Below, piece by piece: positions 23,150 to 37,155 of a DNA stretch of 64,000 bases. How positions within the stretch are numbered: position 1 is the first letter of the stretch; each line of letters begins with the position of its first letter. A program made the translations under genes and the position numbers. The DNA is from Cokeromyces recurvatus (taxonomy: Eukaryota > Mucoromycota > Mucoromycetes > Mucorales > Mucoraceae), in contig NW_026251398.1 of assembly GCF_025118155.1 (NCBI RefSeq), positions 496,001 through 560,000 of the forward strand, read 5' to 3'. The notes beneath the pieces were generated by a model that was not told where the DNA came from, ran no database searches, and saw only the letters and a program-made list of their open reading frames with translations.

Positions 23150-24249
23150 ATGAAGACATTATTTATTATTCTTACTTGCTTTTTATTATTTTTTATAAAC
23201 TATTCTTCATGTCAAACAGAAGCTACTAAATATAATCATACTCAAATCAAGGGAAGTGACTATAATGAAACTACTACTACTACTATTCTGAAGCATCCTA
23301 TATTAAAACGTACTGTTACTACAACAAGCGTGATTAAGCCTACAAAAAAACCTCATCATTCATCAGAGGAAGAAGAAGATTCACTCTGTTGTGACGATGA
23401 TGAGGATCCTTGTGAAAGTACAATAGATCCTGTCACTATTTCCTCATCAGTATTGTTAATGGTATTAGGGGTTTATTTTATGTCATTCGGGTTCCCTTTC
23501 TTTAGATTAACGATGATAGCGATTGGTTTAATCTTAGGAAGTAAAGTAGAGAAATAAATAATACCAATCAAAAAAAAAAAAAACTAATCGTAGAATATAT
23601 ACGTATAACAGGTTCAGTGTCTTGGATAGGTCTTCAATCTAGTTCAACTCTCTTTGAGTATCCTAAAATTAGTTCTGTTAATTTAGGTGTTTGTTGTGGA
23701 GTAGGTCTTGTCGCAGGATTTACGTTTCTTGTACTTTATAAGTTAGCCATGTATTGTATGTGTACTGTGGCTGCTGCTTTACTTACTATTTATATTTGTT
23801 GCTGGAGAGAAGACTTTATTATACAAAATGTGTATTACCGTGGTCTACTTGGTCTTGGTCTTATCTTCATCTTCTTCTTGGGTTATGTCTTCTTTGAAAC
23901 GATTACAGTTAATCTATCGCTTGCGTTTATAGGAGCTTATTCTTTTATCTTGGGACTAGATATGACTCTAGATGTAGGCTTTAGAAAGGGTATTGAAATA
24001 ATGTCAGACTTTAATCAACAAAGAAATAATCAATTTTATCAATATCATCGTATCAATTCATTTTCAAGACGAGGTATAGATCAAGAAGGAGTTCATTATC
24101 AGATTGAATGGAAAGTTCAGTCCATGTTAGGAGCTATTATTGGATTAACCATCTTATCAATAATATGGCAAAGATGGTATTATAAAGGTCAAAGATTTGG
24201 TGTTTGTATTGTACGTAATTCGAATGATACCTTGGCTAAATATAAATAA
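23150..24249 (+). CDS. Polytopic membrane protein with signal peptide (DUF4203/TMEM198-like)
   Basis: Two exons (23150-23540, 23612-24249) give 342 aa. A signal peptide (MKTLFIILTCFLLFFINYSSC) is followed by a Thr-rich and acidic extracellular segment with Cys pairs (SEEEEDSLCCDDDEDPCES). About seven hydrophobic helices follow, including VTISSSVLLMVLGVYFMSFG, LGVCCGVGLVAGFTFLVLY, GLLGLGLIFIFFLGYVFF and MLGAIIGLTILSIIWQRWYY. The order (signal, short ectodomain, seven small-residue-rich helices) matches the DUF4203/TMEM198 group, whose members sit in the plasma membrane or endomembranes. Its biochemical function in fungi is unknown. The acceptor at 23611 restores the frame exactly. Confidence 0.75.
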
Positions 24250-24618
24250 CAAAGAAGAAGGAAAAAACGCTATATCAATTTGTGTGTATTCTGTTATCCT
24301 AATAGACTTGATTTAAGAAGACATCCTAATTTTTTAATTGATTCAATGTATATTTATATATCCTTCATTACATATAAAATCCTTTTTCTTTTCGTACTAA
24401 TCAATTCACTATCAAAATAGAGAATTCTTCTTGAAAGAAATAAAATATGTCCCTACTTATATATCTGCTGTGGCAAACTCTTTTTTTTTTTTGATGTTTA
24501 TGTGAATAAAGACATTATTTCTAATATCTTATTTTCTGATCGAATAAAACAAGCAGTATCTTTTTTTATGAGTAACACTTTACTTGAACTAAAAGGAAGC
24601 TTTCTTTAATAAAATCCG

Positions 24619-24652
<34 letters not shown>

Positions 24653-25702
24653 AGAATCTTCTAGGTTCCTGCTGATATCTATGAATACAATCTACTCTAT
24701 TACTGTCATTCCTCTCTAGATTATGTACCAAGTTTATCCTCATAGAAGACATAACGGCTAATATATCTTTCTTTGTTTATCGTCTTAAATAGTCCATACG
24801 CTGATATCAAATCCTTGATTTATCTTGGATAAGCTTCTTCTTTTTTTTTTTTTTTTTTTTTTTTTTGCAAGAAAGTTTCATATCTATCCTTTTCTTTATT
24901 TGTTTTTCTTTTTTTTTTTTCTTTTTCGTTACGTACGACACAATTAGTATGCATCGATTTTATCAATTCTTCTTTGAGAATTATAATCATGTCAAAAAAT
25001 AAGAGTTTCATGATAAAAAAAAAAATCAGCTAAACTTTACGGAAAGAGAAACTAAACATTTCCTGCGTTGTGGAGTCATCAAGTTACACAATGTTCTTGA
25101 GACTGATGGTGTCCTCCTTAAACCCTTGAGTAACATGTTGCTGTTATTATTCTCTTCTCCTCTGACAAGCGTATTAGTAGTGTGAACAAAACTAAAGTTA
25201 CCAAAATGAGGAGGACGACGCGGCTTAGTTTTTTTTTTTTCTTTTTTTTTGTCTATAAATTTATTCCGAACTTTAGGCTGTAATAAACGGATTTCACTAG
25301 TAAAGTAAATGATAAAAATAAAAATAAAATAAAATAAAAAGACTCTATTTTATTCCCTGTTAAAGAAGTGCATTCTATGAGTTGGACTAGAACTTGTTTT
25401 TAAATAATCAAAAGAAAAGAAAAGAACTAGAATAGTCATTTAATAATAAATAGGATTAGATGACTCACAGGTTTCTAATTGGAGGAAAAGTATGAATTTA
25501 AACAATATCTATTATATGTTGTATCACATTCTATCATTCAAATAGTATTGCAGAGTGAAAAGAGAGAGAAAGATTTTTTTTTTTTGTGCAATAAACATCA
25601 TCATCAAATGTTTGATGTTATATTTTACCAGGTATTTATTTCTTTCTTTCTTTCTTTTTTTCTTTTCTTCTAATTTTCTCCTTCTTCTTCTTTATTATTA
25701 AT
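24250..25702. other. 1.45-kb intergenic region
   Basis: AT-rich spacer with T29 at 24619-24647, a T run at 24840-24866 and a CTTT-rich leader at 25629-25690 before the next ATG. A stretch at 25026-25230 has markedly more G and C and stays open on the minus strand; it is listed separately. Confidence 0.45.
25026..25136 (-). other. Possible short ORF or conserved element, GC-richer than flanks
   Basis: A 36-codon ATG-to-TGA frame (starts MLLKGLRRTPSVSRT) lies in a stretch of about 200 nt that is open upstream to 25230 and richer in GC than its surroundings. No family is recognised. It could be a small gene, an exon remnant or a non-coding RNA. Support is weak. Confidence 0.2.
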
Positions 25703-28496
25703 ATGGCAGGTACATTAAAATGGTATTCATGTTCAACAAATGATTTCCCACTTAAAAGACATAAAGTATCAAAAGCCTGTGAAGTATGTCGTGGTAAAAA
25801 AATGAAATGTGACGGCAGTAAAGTATATTCCGTATACAAAGAGAAGAGAACGATAATAACGTTTTTACATCTATTTACACAAATGCGTTTATTTATTTAT
25901 CTATTTACACATATACTTTTATTTATTTATCTATTTACTCATAGAATTTCCTTGTCAAAGATGTGCAAATAATAAAACAACTTGTAAATATAATCATGAT
26001 AAAAAATCAACTTCTACAACTACACAACAGCAGCAAAAGGAATCATTCCCTTTTATTCCCGTCAAAAAATTACATAAAATTCCATTTTATTATTATTGTA
26101 ATTCATTACCGCCTTTGTTATTAGATTTCTTTAATAATTTACAGCAACAAAAGAGTTCAGTTTGGACTCAATTCTTTAAATTATATAATCAAGAAGAAGA
26201 AAGAGAAGATAGAATAGAGGATATAAACTCAGTCTTATTAAAGGAAGCCTTTAGATTATTTGTAACACACAACTTACTCTATGGCGCATTCTTTATTCAA
26301 AATAGACAGTATGAAACTACGAATAGAATGATCATTTATTGTATATTAGCCTTGACATTTTATTCTGCTTATCAGATTTCTTTATCAGATCAGAAACAAG
26401 ATTTATACCTTTATTCAATTCAATTTTATAAAAAGGCTCATAAGCTCTTTTTTGAAGCCTGTTTCCCTACTGCAGTCAACCATGCTAAACAGATAGATAA
26501 AATTCAATTAATTCAAGCTTCTATTTTATTAGCTCATTTTCAATGTCAAGTGTTTGATAAAGAACAATCTTTTATGATGATTCGAATTGGTTTAGATTTA
26601 GTTGATTATATAGTAGAAGAAGATAAAGATCAATGTACGATCAAAGTATTAGATGCTTGGTATTATTGGTTATTATTTTATCTTGAAAAAAGAAAGACGG
26701 TGACGATAGAAGATGAACAGCCTATGATATCTCTACCTACCACTTTAAAGAATCCATCTCATATTTGGGCATTTAATGTGATAGATGCATATACCTTTTT
26801 TTTGAAAAGCATCTTGATAAAGAATAAGCATGAATCGATGAATATAAAGTCCATCAAGGTAAGCGTGTGTGTATTATATATATATATATGATACATTACA
26901 TTACATCATTCAACTTTCTATACAATGTCTCTTTGTTAGGAATCTCTCGGCCAATTATTAGAATTATCATCAACTAAGAATACATACAATAATCAAGTGA
27001 TTTACTTGTATAATCAAATCTTAACTATTCAAATATTTCAATGTATAAACGTAGATGATGATTCACATATACTTGACTTGTCAATTAAAGCTGCTCAAAA
27101 TATTTTGTCTACTATCAAAAAGATATTTAAAGAAGAACTCATCATTACACGTCACTCTATCCATCTTCTTAGTCAATTCTTATCTTTATTCAACTCGAAT
27201 GAATCTATACATGATTTACAGGCTGAATTTATTCAATTCCTTAAATCTCAGTTAGTTTCTTGTAAAAACAATGATATGTTAACTTTCTTTAAGTCTATAT
27301 ATTATCAATTTACTACTACACCTACACCTATTACTACTACTACTACTACAGAAGAAGAAGGTGTTCAACAAACAATCATGATAACTTCTATTCCTTCTTC
27401 TCCTTCTTCCTCTGACTTGTCTTCTACTCCTATAATACAACAACACGATCTTAATCCTACCTCACCTTCTTCTTCTCATGATCTCTTTACTTCCTCTCTA
27501 CCCATCAAACCTTCTAATAATAGCAATATGACTTTATTAGAACAACAAAATATGATAGTCAAATCGAGAGGTAACATGGATCAAGAACAATTAGATAAAT
27601 TATCAAGAAAATTACCTTCTTCTTCATCTTTTTTACGTCAACAGCAACAAATGAATGATTCATCAAATTATGTGTTTTCAACAAAGAATGAAGATGTCAT
27701 ACAACAGCAACATTATTATAACATCAACAAAAGATCGTCAGAACAGCAATTGACTCTACAACAGAATCATAAAAAAGATTTATTAGAACAAAGATCACGT
27801 CATCATTATTTATCAAATCATCATGAATTTATAAATATTCATCTTCCTCCTCCTTCATCAGATGACCTTATGTATTGGGTCTTGGATGAAGAACCACCAT
27901 TTTATAATAATACACATTCATCTCATAGACGTCCTCATAGTCATTCATCATCTACTACAACTTCTTCTTCTTCAGATGCTCTCTTCTTACTTGCTAATAA
28001 TAATGTATTACCTTTACCTCAACCTTCAAAGATATCTGGTTCTTGTTATAATACTATGTTAAAGCATGATCCACATACATGGTCAAAATTCTTTTTTGCA
28101 TCTGAAGTGCAAACCTTACATTATCAACAGCAACAACAACAACAACAAGCGTCTATTCTATCCAATAATACATTAGATGTGATTCAGGAAGAAGAAGAGA
28201 TTGAGTCAACTGTTCATACATCAGGTCAGACAGAATCTTCTTCTTCTACTACTACTACTACTACTGCTACTGCCAGTGCTGCTGCTGCTGCTGCTGCCGC
28301 TGCTGCTGCCACTGCTGCTGCTATCTGGGCTTCTACTGTCGTTGCCCTGAACCCTCAACAACAAGGACATTATTCATTTCCAACTAATAACAAAGAACGG
28401 AAAAGGAAAAGAGATGTTGCTGGGCATTGGATTAATTCTGAAAAGGTCTTGAATACTACTACTACTACTACACAAGATGAAGAAGAGTATTGGTAA
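25703..28496 (+). CDS. Zn2Cys6 fungal transcription factor
   Basis: Three exons (25703-25817, 25945-26858, 26940-28496) give 861 aa. The zinc cluster is split by the first intron: CEVCRGKKMKCDGK and FPCQRCANNKTTC reconstitute the C-x2-C-x6-C-x5-C-x2-C-x6-C binuclear motif at residues about 28-56. The donor at 25818 (GTAAAG) is chosen because it alone keeps this spacing. The middle helical region (about 90-450) resembles the fungal regulatory domain (LLKEAFRLFVTHNLLYGAFF). The C-terminal half is low-complexity, with Ser/Thr, Gln (TTATCAACAGCAA region at about 28120), poly-Ala (encoded by GCT repeats at 28278-28322) and a basic KERKRKRD near 835. It should bind CGG half-sites as a dimer; target genes are unknown. 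Confidence 0.88.
28278..28322 (+). repeat. GCT/GCC trinucleotide run encoding poly-Ala
   Basis: A run of GCT and GCC codons encodes about 12 consecutive alanines in the C-terminal low-complexity region of the Zn2Cys6 protein. It is directly preceded by ACT repeats encoding Thr, and both are prone to length change. Confidence 0.8.
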
Positions 28497-28589
28497 CAAT
28501 AATAATAATAATAGTAATAAAAAGAGCTGGGCTAGATCCAACAAAAAAAAAATAAATATGTGTATAGTTATTTGTTTACGCAGTAACGG

Positions 28590-28622
<33 letters not shown>

Positions 28623-28638
28623 TACAAAAATATATTAA

Positions 28639-28674
<36 letters not shown>

Positions 28675-28784
28675 ATATTTTATCTCTTTTTTCTTTTTCC
28701 TTATATAAAAATAAAAAAGATGCTTAAGAATTGTTGTTTTTGTATAAATCTTCGGTAAGAAATAATGAAATTCTTAGTTGAATA

Positions 28785-29446
28785 ATGAATATTAAAAACT
28801 TTTTCTTTAGAACTGCAACATTAGTTTTAGCAGTCTTGGGAGCCATTACTCATCTTTATGGGGCCATGACCTTAACTGCTTTATCGGATGAATTTGAAGA
28901 AGCTGATACAGGTGCACTCTTTGGTTTAACTGCATATTCATATTTTTCTGGTTTTGCATGTTTAGCAGGAGCGATAGGTGTCTTGAAGGTAAAAATGATA
29001 TATACACTATTGCGTAGTAAACAAAAGACTAAATATTTTTTTTTTATTAGAAAAATATTAAACATCTTTGTTTATTTAATACTTATTATTGGGCAGATTT
29101 AGCTCTTCATACCATCTTTTCTATCGCTAGTGCTTATTTATTATTTAGTCTTCATTCAGAACTCTGTAAAGAACTTGTCAGTGAAGCACAAGATGTCGAG
29201 TTTGATATGTCAACCTGTGAATATGTTTACATTAGAGGTGCATGGTTTGTGACGATTGCAATGGCTGTTAACATGCTTTTGAAACTTCATTTTGCCTTCG
29301 CTATTCATTCTTATATGAAACAAGTCAAGAAAGAAATTGAAGAAGAACAAACTACTGAGGTCATTGTTATCAATAAGCCAGTTTATGACAAGCAACCTGT
29401 TATGTATGTTGCTGGACAAGAGTATGTTCCCAATGAAAAAAAATAA
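28785..29446 (+). CDS. Four-helix membrane protein, unknown family
   Basis: Two exons (28785-28988, 29051-29446) give 199 aa. Four hydrophobic segments are evident: TATLVLAVLGAITHLYGAM, LTAYSYFSGFACLAGAIGVL, ALHTIFSIASAYLLFSL and GAWFVTIAMAVNMLLKLHFA. A loop with two cysteines (ELCKE..., STCEY) lies between helices 3 and 4. The cytosolic tail is charged (QVKKEIEEEQTTEV) and ends VAGQEYVPNEKK. The layout resembles small fungal tetraspan proteins of the MARVEL type, but no signature secures a family name. There is no cleavable signal peptide. Confidence 0.75.
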
Positions 29447-29513
29447 ATAAAGAAATAAAAAAAAAAAAAATAAAGAATTATTATTGTTACTGGTAGTATG
29501 TTTACCACATAAG

Positions 29514-29551
<38 letters not shown>

Positions 29552-31864
29552 ATGAATATAAACTCAGTCACGCAAGTTTAAAAAAAAATGAATGTAACCG
29601 ACAAAGTCAGCTATTAATTAACCGTAAAAAAAAAAAAAAAAATCTCTCTACTTGTCCAGTATATACGCTTTTAAGATGAGAGGCAAGAAAATAAACTAGT
29701 ATAGATTGCTGCTTATAAACTAAATGTATCTATTGAAATAGTAGCACTGTAATCTATGATAAAATTAAATAATAGATGCAGAAAGAATAGCAGTAATTCA
29801 TGCAATATTTATTATCGCCGCTTCTTGTTGAAACATTCAAGTATCGTTTATCCTTTTTATTTCAAACCAACTTTAAAATAAATAAAAATACTAGTTAGGA
29901 ACTACTGCTTGTTTGTTTTTAGTTAAATTACTTGTGGACAATCAATTTTTGTATGTCGTTTATTGTTATCATTTATAGGTAATGATGAACTCAAATAAGA
30001 CACCTTTGTTCTCTTGGATGATCCTTCATCTGTAATTGTGATATATGAAAGAAATAACTTGATTGAATAACTAATAATAAAGTGATGATATAATGATTTT
30101 CTCCTTCTTTTTTTTTTTAGGGAATATTACACTGATGTTATTTAGTTTCATTTAAATAGGTTAGAAAATAGTTTACATGATGAAAGCATGATACGAGGAT
30201 TATTTAAGGCAGTATAACAACATGGTCTACTTTATTATCCTTTTTTTTTTTTTGGTCATCTCCAAATTCCTTATCAGGTTTCTCAGATGATATAACTTTA
30301 TGCTTCAAAATAAAGCCTTTTCTCTAAAATAAAACAAAAAAAAATCATGTGAGAATAAAAGCTTTGTTGATGAGAAGCGACTGTTGTGGATTCTAAGGCT
30401 ATTTTTTATTTTCTTTCTATCAAGAGCAAGGAAAAGAAGTGACGATGACATATTTCGAGATAATAATAGAAATAGGATTTATTAGTCATTTTGTTGTGTA
30501 TAATAATGGTAGTAAGGTCCTTTAAGAGAAGGGAAACATGCTCACTAGAAATAAAAAAAAATTTTTTTTTGTTCATGTTAAAAAAAAAAAACTGAGCCTA
30601 GATGAGATCAATGATCCTGTTTTAACAAATCGACCCTTCTTCTTCCTTCTGAAAGATGCAATCTTATGTATTGTATACATAAATGAATCAAAGCTTACGA
30701 AAAATGAATAAATAAAAAACTTGATTCTTTACTATTGATAAAATAAGAGTTGTAATAGAGATATTAACATTAAAGTAGTAAGTGAGTTTCTTTGATATAA
30801 ATGACAACTATAATTCTAGTTTTATTATGTGCAACGACAAACATAAGCGATTAGCTTCCCTAAACTATGCAATGGTGTAGACAAAGTTGCTGCTGAAACC
30901 TCGTATTTATTAGAGACAAGAATTCAATGCTTGTCATGTAGATATTGTTTTCTCACCAAGAATCAAAGTAGAGCACTGTTTTTTTTTCTTTTTGGAGACT
31001 TTCTTGTATTGGATAAGCCAAAGTTGTATACCAAAACTAAGAAAAATAACCAATATTTCATACAAGATGAAAAAAGTAAAAATTCCATAAAAAATAAAAA
31101 GATGATTTAGGTCGATAGTGTTGTTGTTTTTCATATTATCTATTAGCACAATGAATCAATCCATATTAAGCGCATAACTACCTGCAAAAGGAAATTTGGA
31201 TTTAATAATAATAATAATAATGATTGGTCAGTTACTTGTGGTAAAGTTTTATAAAGATAGGTTCTAAATACTATCTTTTTTTTTTGGATAAATACAAGCA
31301 ATTTATATATCTTGACGATTTCAAAGATAACGCAATGATGCCAAGAGTGAAAAATGATATGCTTGATAATTCGCTACCTTTATACACAAGCTAAAAATGA
31401 TTTGACGGCTGTGATACTGTCAAGACATGTTTGTGGAACTGAGAACTAATAACAACTTCCCTTAGTAGTAAGTGGGTCCTTGAAATAAACTATTTCTTGG
31501 TCTGAATTCTGTTTTATTGTTAATATGACAAATTGTCTAGAAGACGACTGGAACCAATAAGAGCAGTAAAGTTGTTGATATTCAATGCAGATCAACAACA
31601 ACAGAAATATCAACTACACTAGTTTAAAAGATAGTTCAATATTATATTTAAATTATATTCTTTGTTTTTTTTAAAAAAAAAAATAGTAGTGGTAGTAGTA
31701 GTGGTAGTAGTAGTAGTGGTATTAGTAGTATTCAATTTAAACTCAGACATGCAAGCTTAAAATAAAAGTAATAGTTCGCATTATATAAATTGTATTTGAG
31801 TGAACATATTTATAAACAGGTTTTATTTTATATTTTTTTTCAGCATATTATTTGAAATATCGAT
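29447..31864. other. 2.4-kb intergenic region with a diverged repeat at each end
   Basis: There is no supported gene. It contains A30 at 29518-29547, a TAGTGG microsatellite at 31687-31731, and two related 27-nt segments at 29557-29583 and 31736-31762. A minus-strand frame at 30934-31149 with one hydrophobic stretch has no other support. Confidence 0.45.
31687..31731. repeat. TAG/TGG trinucleotide microsatellite
   Basis: Imperfect (TAG)n with interspersed TGG, close to the 3' end of the SERBP1-like gene. No coding role. Confidence 0.8.
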
Positions 31865-33003
31865 TTATGCACCCAAAGTAGGGAAAGCAGTAGAATCTGA
31901 TAAATTGAGGGTACCTTCTGTGCTGCGGTTATTACGTTGATTATTACGTCCTCCGCGACCTTGGCGTTGACCACCACGGGAAGGACGATGAGAAGGTTGA
32001 TTAATTTCTAAATAAACCTTTTCCTTCTTATTCTTGCTTTTTAATTTAGTTTCAGTTTCCTTTATACATATAAAATAAAAAAAAGTGAGTTTTTTTTTTA
32101 TACATATTTGTATATTTATTTATTTGTCTCTATACCTTGCCAACAAAGTATGCACCTTCTTCCTTTTCAAGAACTACAGCATCTTTCCACTCACTATCAT
32201 CAACACCTTCATTAGGCTTACGACCTTGTTCAAGACGGAAGTTTTGAGTATTCTTTTTTTCTTGAAGGTATTCATCCAAAGTTTTTGTATTATCTTGAGG
32301 TGTCTCCGCACGAGGAGTACCAGTTTCAGCGGCATCTGGGTCATTAGGATCTAATACGTCATGAGCGCTATAAATTATTATTTTTTTTTTTTTTAAGTTT
32401 AGATAAACACGTTATAATTTTTATTATTATTATTATTTTACCCTTGGAATTCAGCAGTACCAGCTTCACCCCAACCTCTGTTAATCTTCTTTTCATTATC
32501 ACTAAAAGTAATTGTTATTCTGTTTGTTCTATATATTATGTGTGTATATATGTATATATATATATATTTTTTTATTTGTCTAAAAAAAGAAAACTTACTA
32601 GATACCAGTACCACTGTGGCGATCAAACTGACGTCCACGACCTGCATATTCAAAGCGGCCACCAGATTTGTCTGATCGAGCAGGGTTTTCATGGTTATAA
32701 TTAGAGGTAGATGCATCACCTTCAGTAGCCTCTCTACGACTACCACGATCACGTCTTGAAGGTGGAGAAACTAATGTGTGTATATAAAGGACCCCATAAG
32801 AAATAGATAAAAAAAAATACATGTGTGTACTATTATTATTATTTACCAGCAACTTGTCCACGTTGACTACTACGACGCATTTCACGTCTAGTAGGTAGTT
32901 TATCATTGTCCTTCTTTTGAACAGGCTTAGTATTACCAAGCTTATCAATTTCAGTTTCTTCTTCGTTTAGAAGAGCATTAAAACGGTTTTGTGAATATGA
33001 CAT
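31865..33003 (-). CDS. SERBP1/HABP4 (Stm1-related) RNA-binding protein
   Basis: Five exons (33003-32847, 32770-32599, 32501-32442, 32367-32136, 32059-31865) give 271 aa. The protein is hydrophilic with Arg/Gly-rich patches. MSYSQNRFNALLNEEE is the typical start. Other features are RREMRRSSQRGQ, FDRHSGTGIYDNEKKINRGW (the SERBP1 signature), a conserved TLDEYLQEKKN segment and a C-terminal RGG tract (RPSRGGQRQGRGGRNN). Family members bind mRNA and sit in the mRNA channel of idle 80S ribosomes; yeast Stm1 is the counterpart. The 3' exon ends STAFPTLGA, also typical of the family. Codon bias is stronger than in neighbours, which fits high expression. Confidence 0.9.
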
Positions 33004-33671
33004 TTTTTAAAAGGAAAACAGATATAAATAGATAAAAAAAAAAAGAAAAAGAAAAAGAAAAAAAAAGGAGAAAAATTAAAATAAAATAAAATAAATATGT
33101 TGATGTATACGTATTATTATTATTATTAAAATACATTTTATATGCGTGGAAAAAAAAAAATTAAAAGTCTTCTTTTTTTTTCATGGGCTTACACACAAGT
33201 AAGCTTTAATGATCCAATGAAATAAGAGCGATATTTTAAATAGAAAAAAAAGAAACACAAAGTCTCTCTCTTTCTCCTTTCTTACTGCATAAACAACTAA
33301 ATAACAGAGTTTCAAAAAAAAAAAATAGTCTATTTTTTCATAATGACATCTTTTTTTTTTATTTGTAAATAGCCTTTTCCTGTTAGAAATTCAAGTTTGT
33401 TTATTACAAAATGTACGCGTCCTTGTTAAGTGTATTTTTTTTTTCTTTTATAAAATGTACCATCGTTTGTCTTTATTTATTCTTATTTTATCCGTTTTCT
33501 TTTTTTTTGTCCTTTCCTTTTTTTTTTTTTAATCTCTTTAATGAAATAATATGAAATTGTTTTTCTCTTCTCTTTATTATTGCTGTATTTGATTGCATAA
33601 TTATTAATGGCGGCATAAATATTATACTTTTTTTTTGTTCCAATTATATTCTATATGTATTACGTAAGCAT
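33004..33671. other. Intergenic region between two minus-strand genes
   Basis: AT-rich with many short T runs and an AAAATA cluster at 33085-33140. It should contain the SERBP1-like promoter and the kinase 3' UTR. Nothing else is seen. Confidence 0.5.
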
Positions 33672-35368
<1,697 letters not shown>

Positions 35369-35499
35369 GACAAAGACAAAATAATTTATATAAATATATA
35401 TAAAATAGGAAAGAGAAAATAGATTCTATATAAAAAAGGGAGGAAAAGTAAAATAGAGGATCCTAAGAAAGAATCAATTACTACCTTTTTTCGTAATGA

Positions 35500-35534
<35 letters not shown>

Positions 35535-37155
35535 GAGAGAGAGGGAGAGAGAAAAAGAGAAAACACTATAAACGTTTTTTTTTTTTTACACCCCGCTATA
35601 GGGGCAATTGTCATGACAAAGAAGAAAGTATGGGATTTGACTTGTAAGTTGATTTAATATGTCAATTAATAACACACACAAGCATTTATGTATGTACTCC
35701 TTTGTTTATGGAGTTGAGGTTAGCCTTACTATAAAAGGAGTAAAATGAAAGATTACATATAAGGAAGAGAGTACTTACTATTATATAATACTTTTCTTTA
35801 TCGATATTTACAAAGTCATCGTATTGTATATATTATACTAGCTGTATATACATACATCGTTTTACGTACAAATAGTTTGAAAGAGGGGGGAGTTCTGCCC
35901 ATATGGCTCTTATAAATCAATATCATTTTTTATTTTTATTTTTATTTTAGTAAACCAGAATAGATGCATGTATTAGGCCTCAATGATACAACATCTATCC
36001 CTGGAATGGCTTGATTTATATGATTCTAAGCTATTGTTGACAATGATTTTACTTTGCAGGATCAGCAATTCTATTAGGACTTATTAAGATAATATATAAA
36101 GGTAGAAATATCTCGGTTTCTAGTAAATGAAAGACTGTATGGTTCAAACAACTTATGTATGCTTCATTAGGGACTCTATGAGAAAAAACACTGTTCATGA
36201 CGACTAAACGTCATCCTGGTATTCTGTACTTATTCAACATAATCATAATCCTAGAAATAAATTAGAGGACATACCTCAATAAGTGGTATTGTAGTACTAG
36301 GAAGTGAATTGACTTTATTTCAAGAAAAGTATCTAATAATACAATTCTGTGCCTTCCAGAGAAGAATTACGGTAGTATTATTAGTGTTCTAACTCTCCAG
36401 CTTTCAATTTTATTTTTTATTATAATTATTATCGCCTTTATGCAACTTGGCATAGTATTTCAATATCCTTATGACAAAGTCAAAAGATAACTCCATTTAT
36501 TCTTCTGATATACGTTGTTTAACAATACGCACCTATAGTCCCTATATTTGAGTAGAAACATATATATAAGATGGGTATAGCTCTTTGATCTTTGCTAACA
36601 ATAGGAAAGATGTTTTTTTTTTTTTTTTTTTTTTTTTAGATCTTCATTTGCTTAGTTGTCGTGATTGAAACTATCTTTTTATTGTTCTTTCAGTTCTCAA
36701 CGAGAAGTATTATACGTATCATGATCAATTATTATTTTTTTTTTTTTTTGATCTCTAGGATTTGTGTCATTTTTCAAATGAAGATTCATCAACATCCGGT
36801 TGCAAATGATGCCATATCAGATTTTATTATTTTTGTATAAATCTATATTTTCTTTTCTTTTTTTTTCGCTTCTCGACCTTCATAATTAGGTCGAAAGAGA
36901 GAAAGAGAGGGAGAGTCTGTAAGATTAAAAGACTGTATAGAATCAATAAATACATTATTGAATCGAGAAATATTTAAAGTTTTGAGTTGGTTGTGCCACA
37001 CAAAGTAAATTATTAAAAAAAAGTTCAAGTATAAACTAAAAAATGGAGAGGCGCAAAATAATCCAATAAGATTACTTGGAGCCTACATTGATTACCCCTT
37101 ATATTTATTATTATTTATTTATTTATTTATTTATTTCCTTCCTTTTCTTTTATAT
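35369..37155. other. 1.8-kb divergent intergenic region
   Basis: Spacer between the kinase (-) and MyTH4-RhoGAP (+) genes. It has A28 and GA-rich DNA at 35504-35562, a T28 run at 36611-36638 and an ATTT microsatellite at 37104-37134 just before the RhoGAP start. No gene is recognised. Confidence 0.45.

Noticed and set aside
30934..31149. Minus-strand 71-codon ORF with one hydrophobic stretch
   Set aside because: No start context, no splice partners, and the Lys run arises from an A tract.
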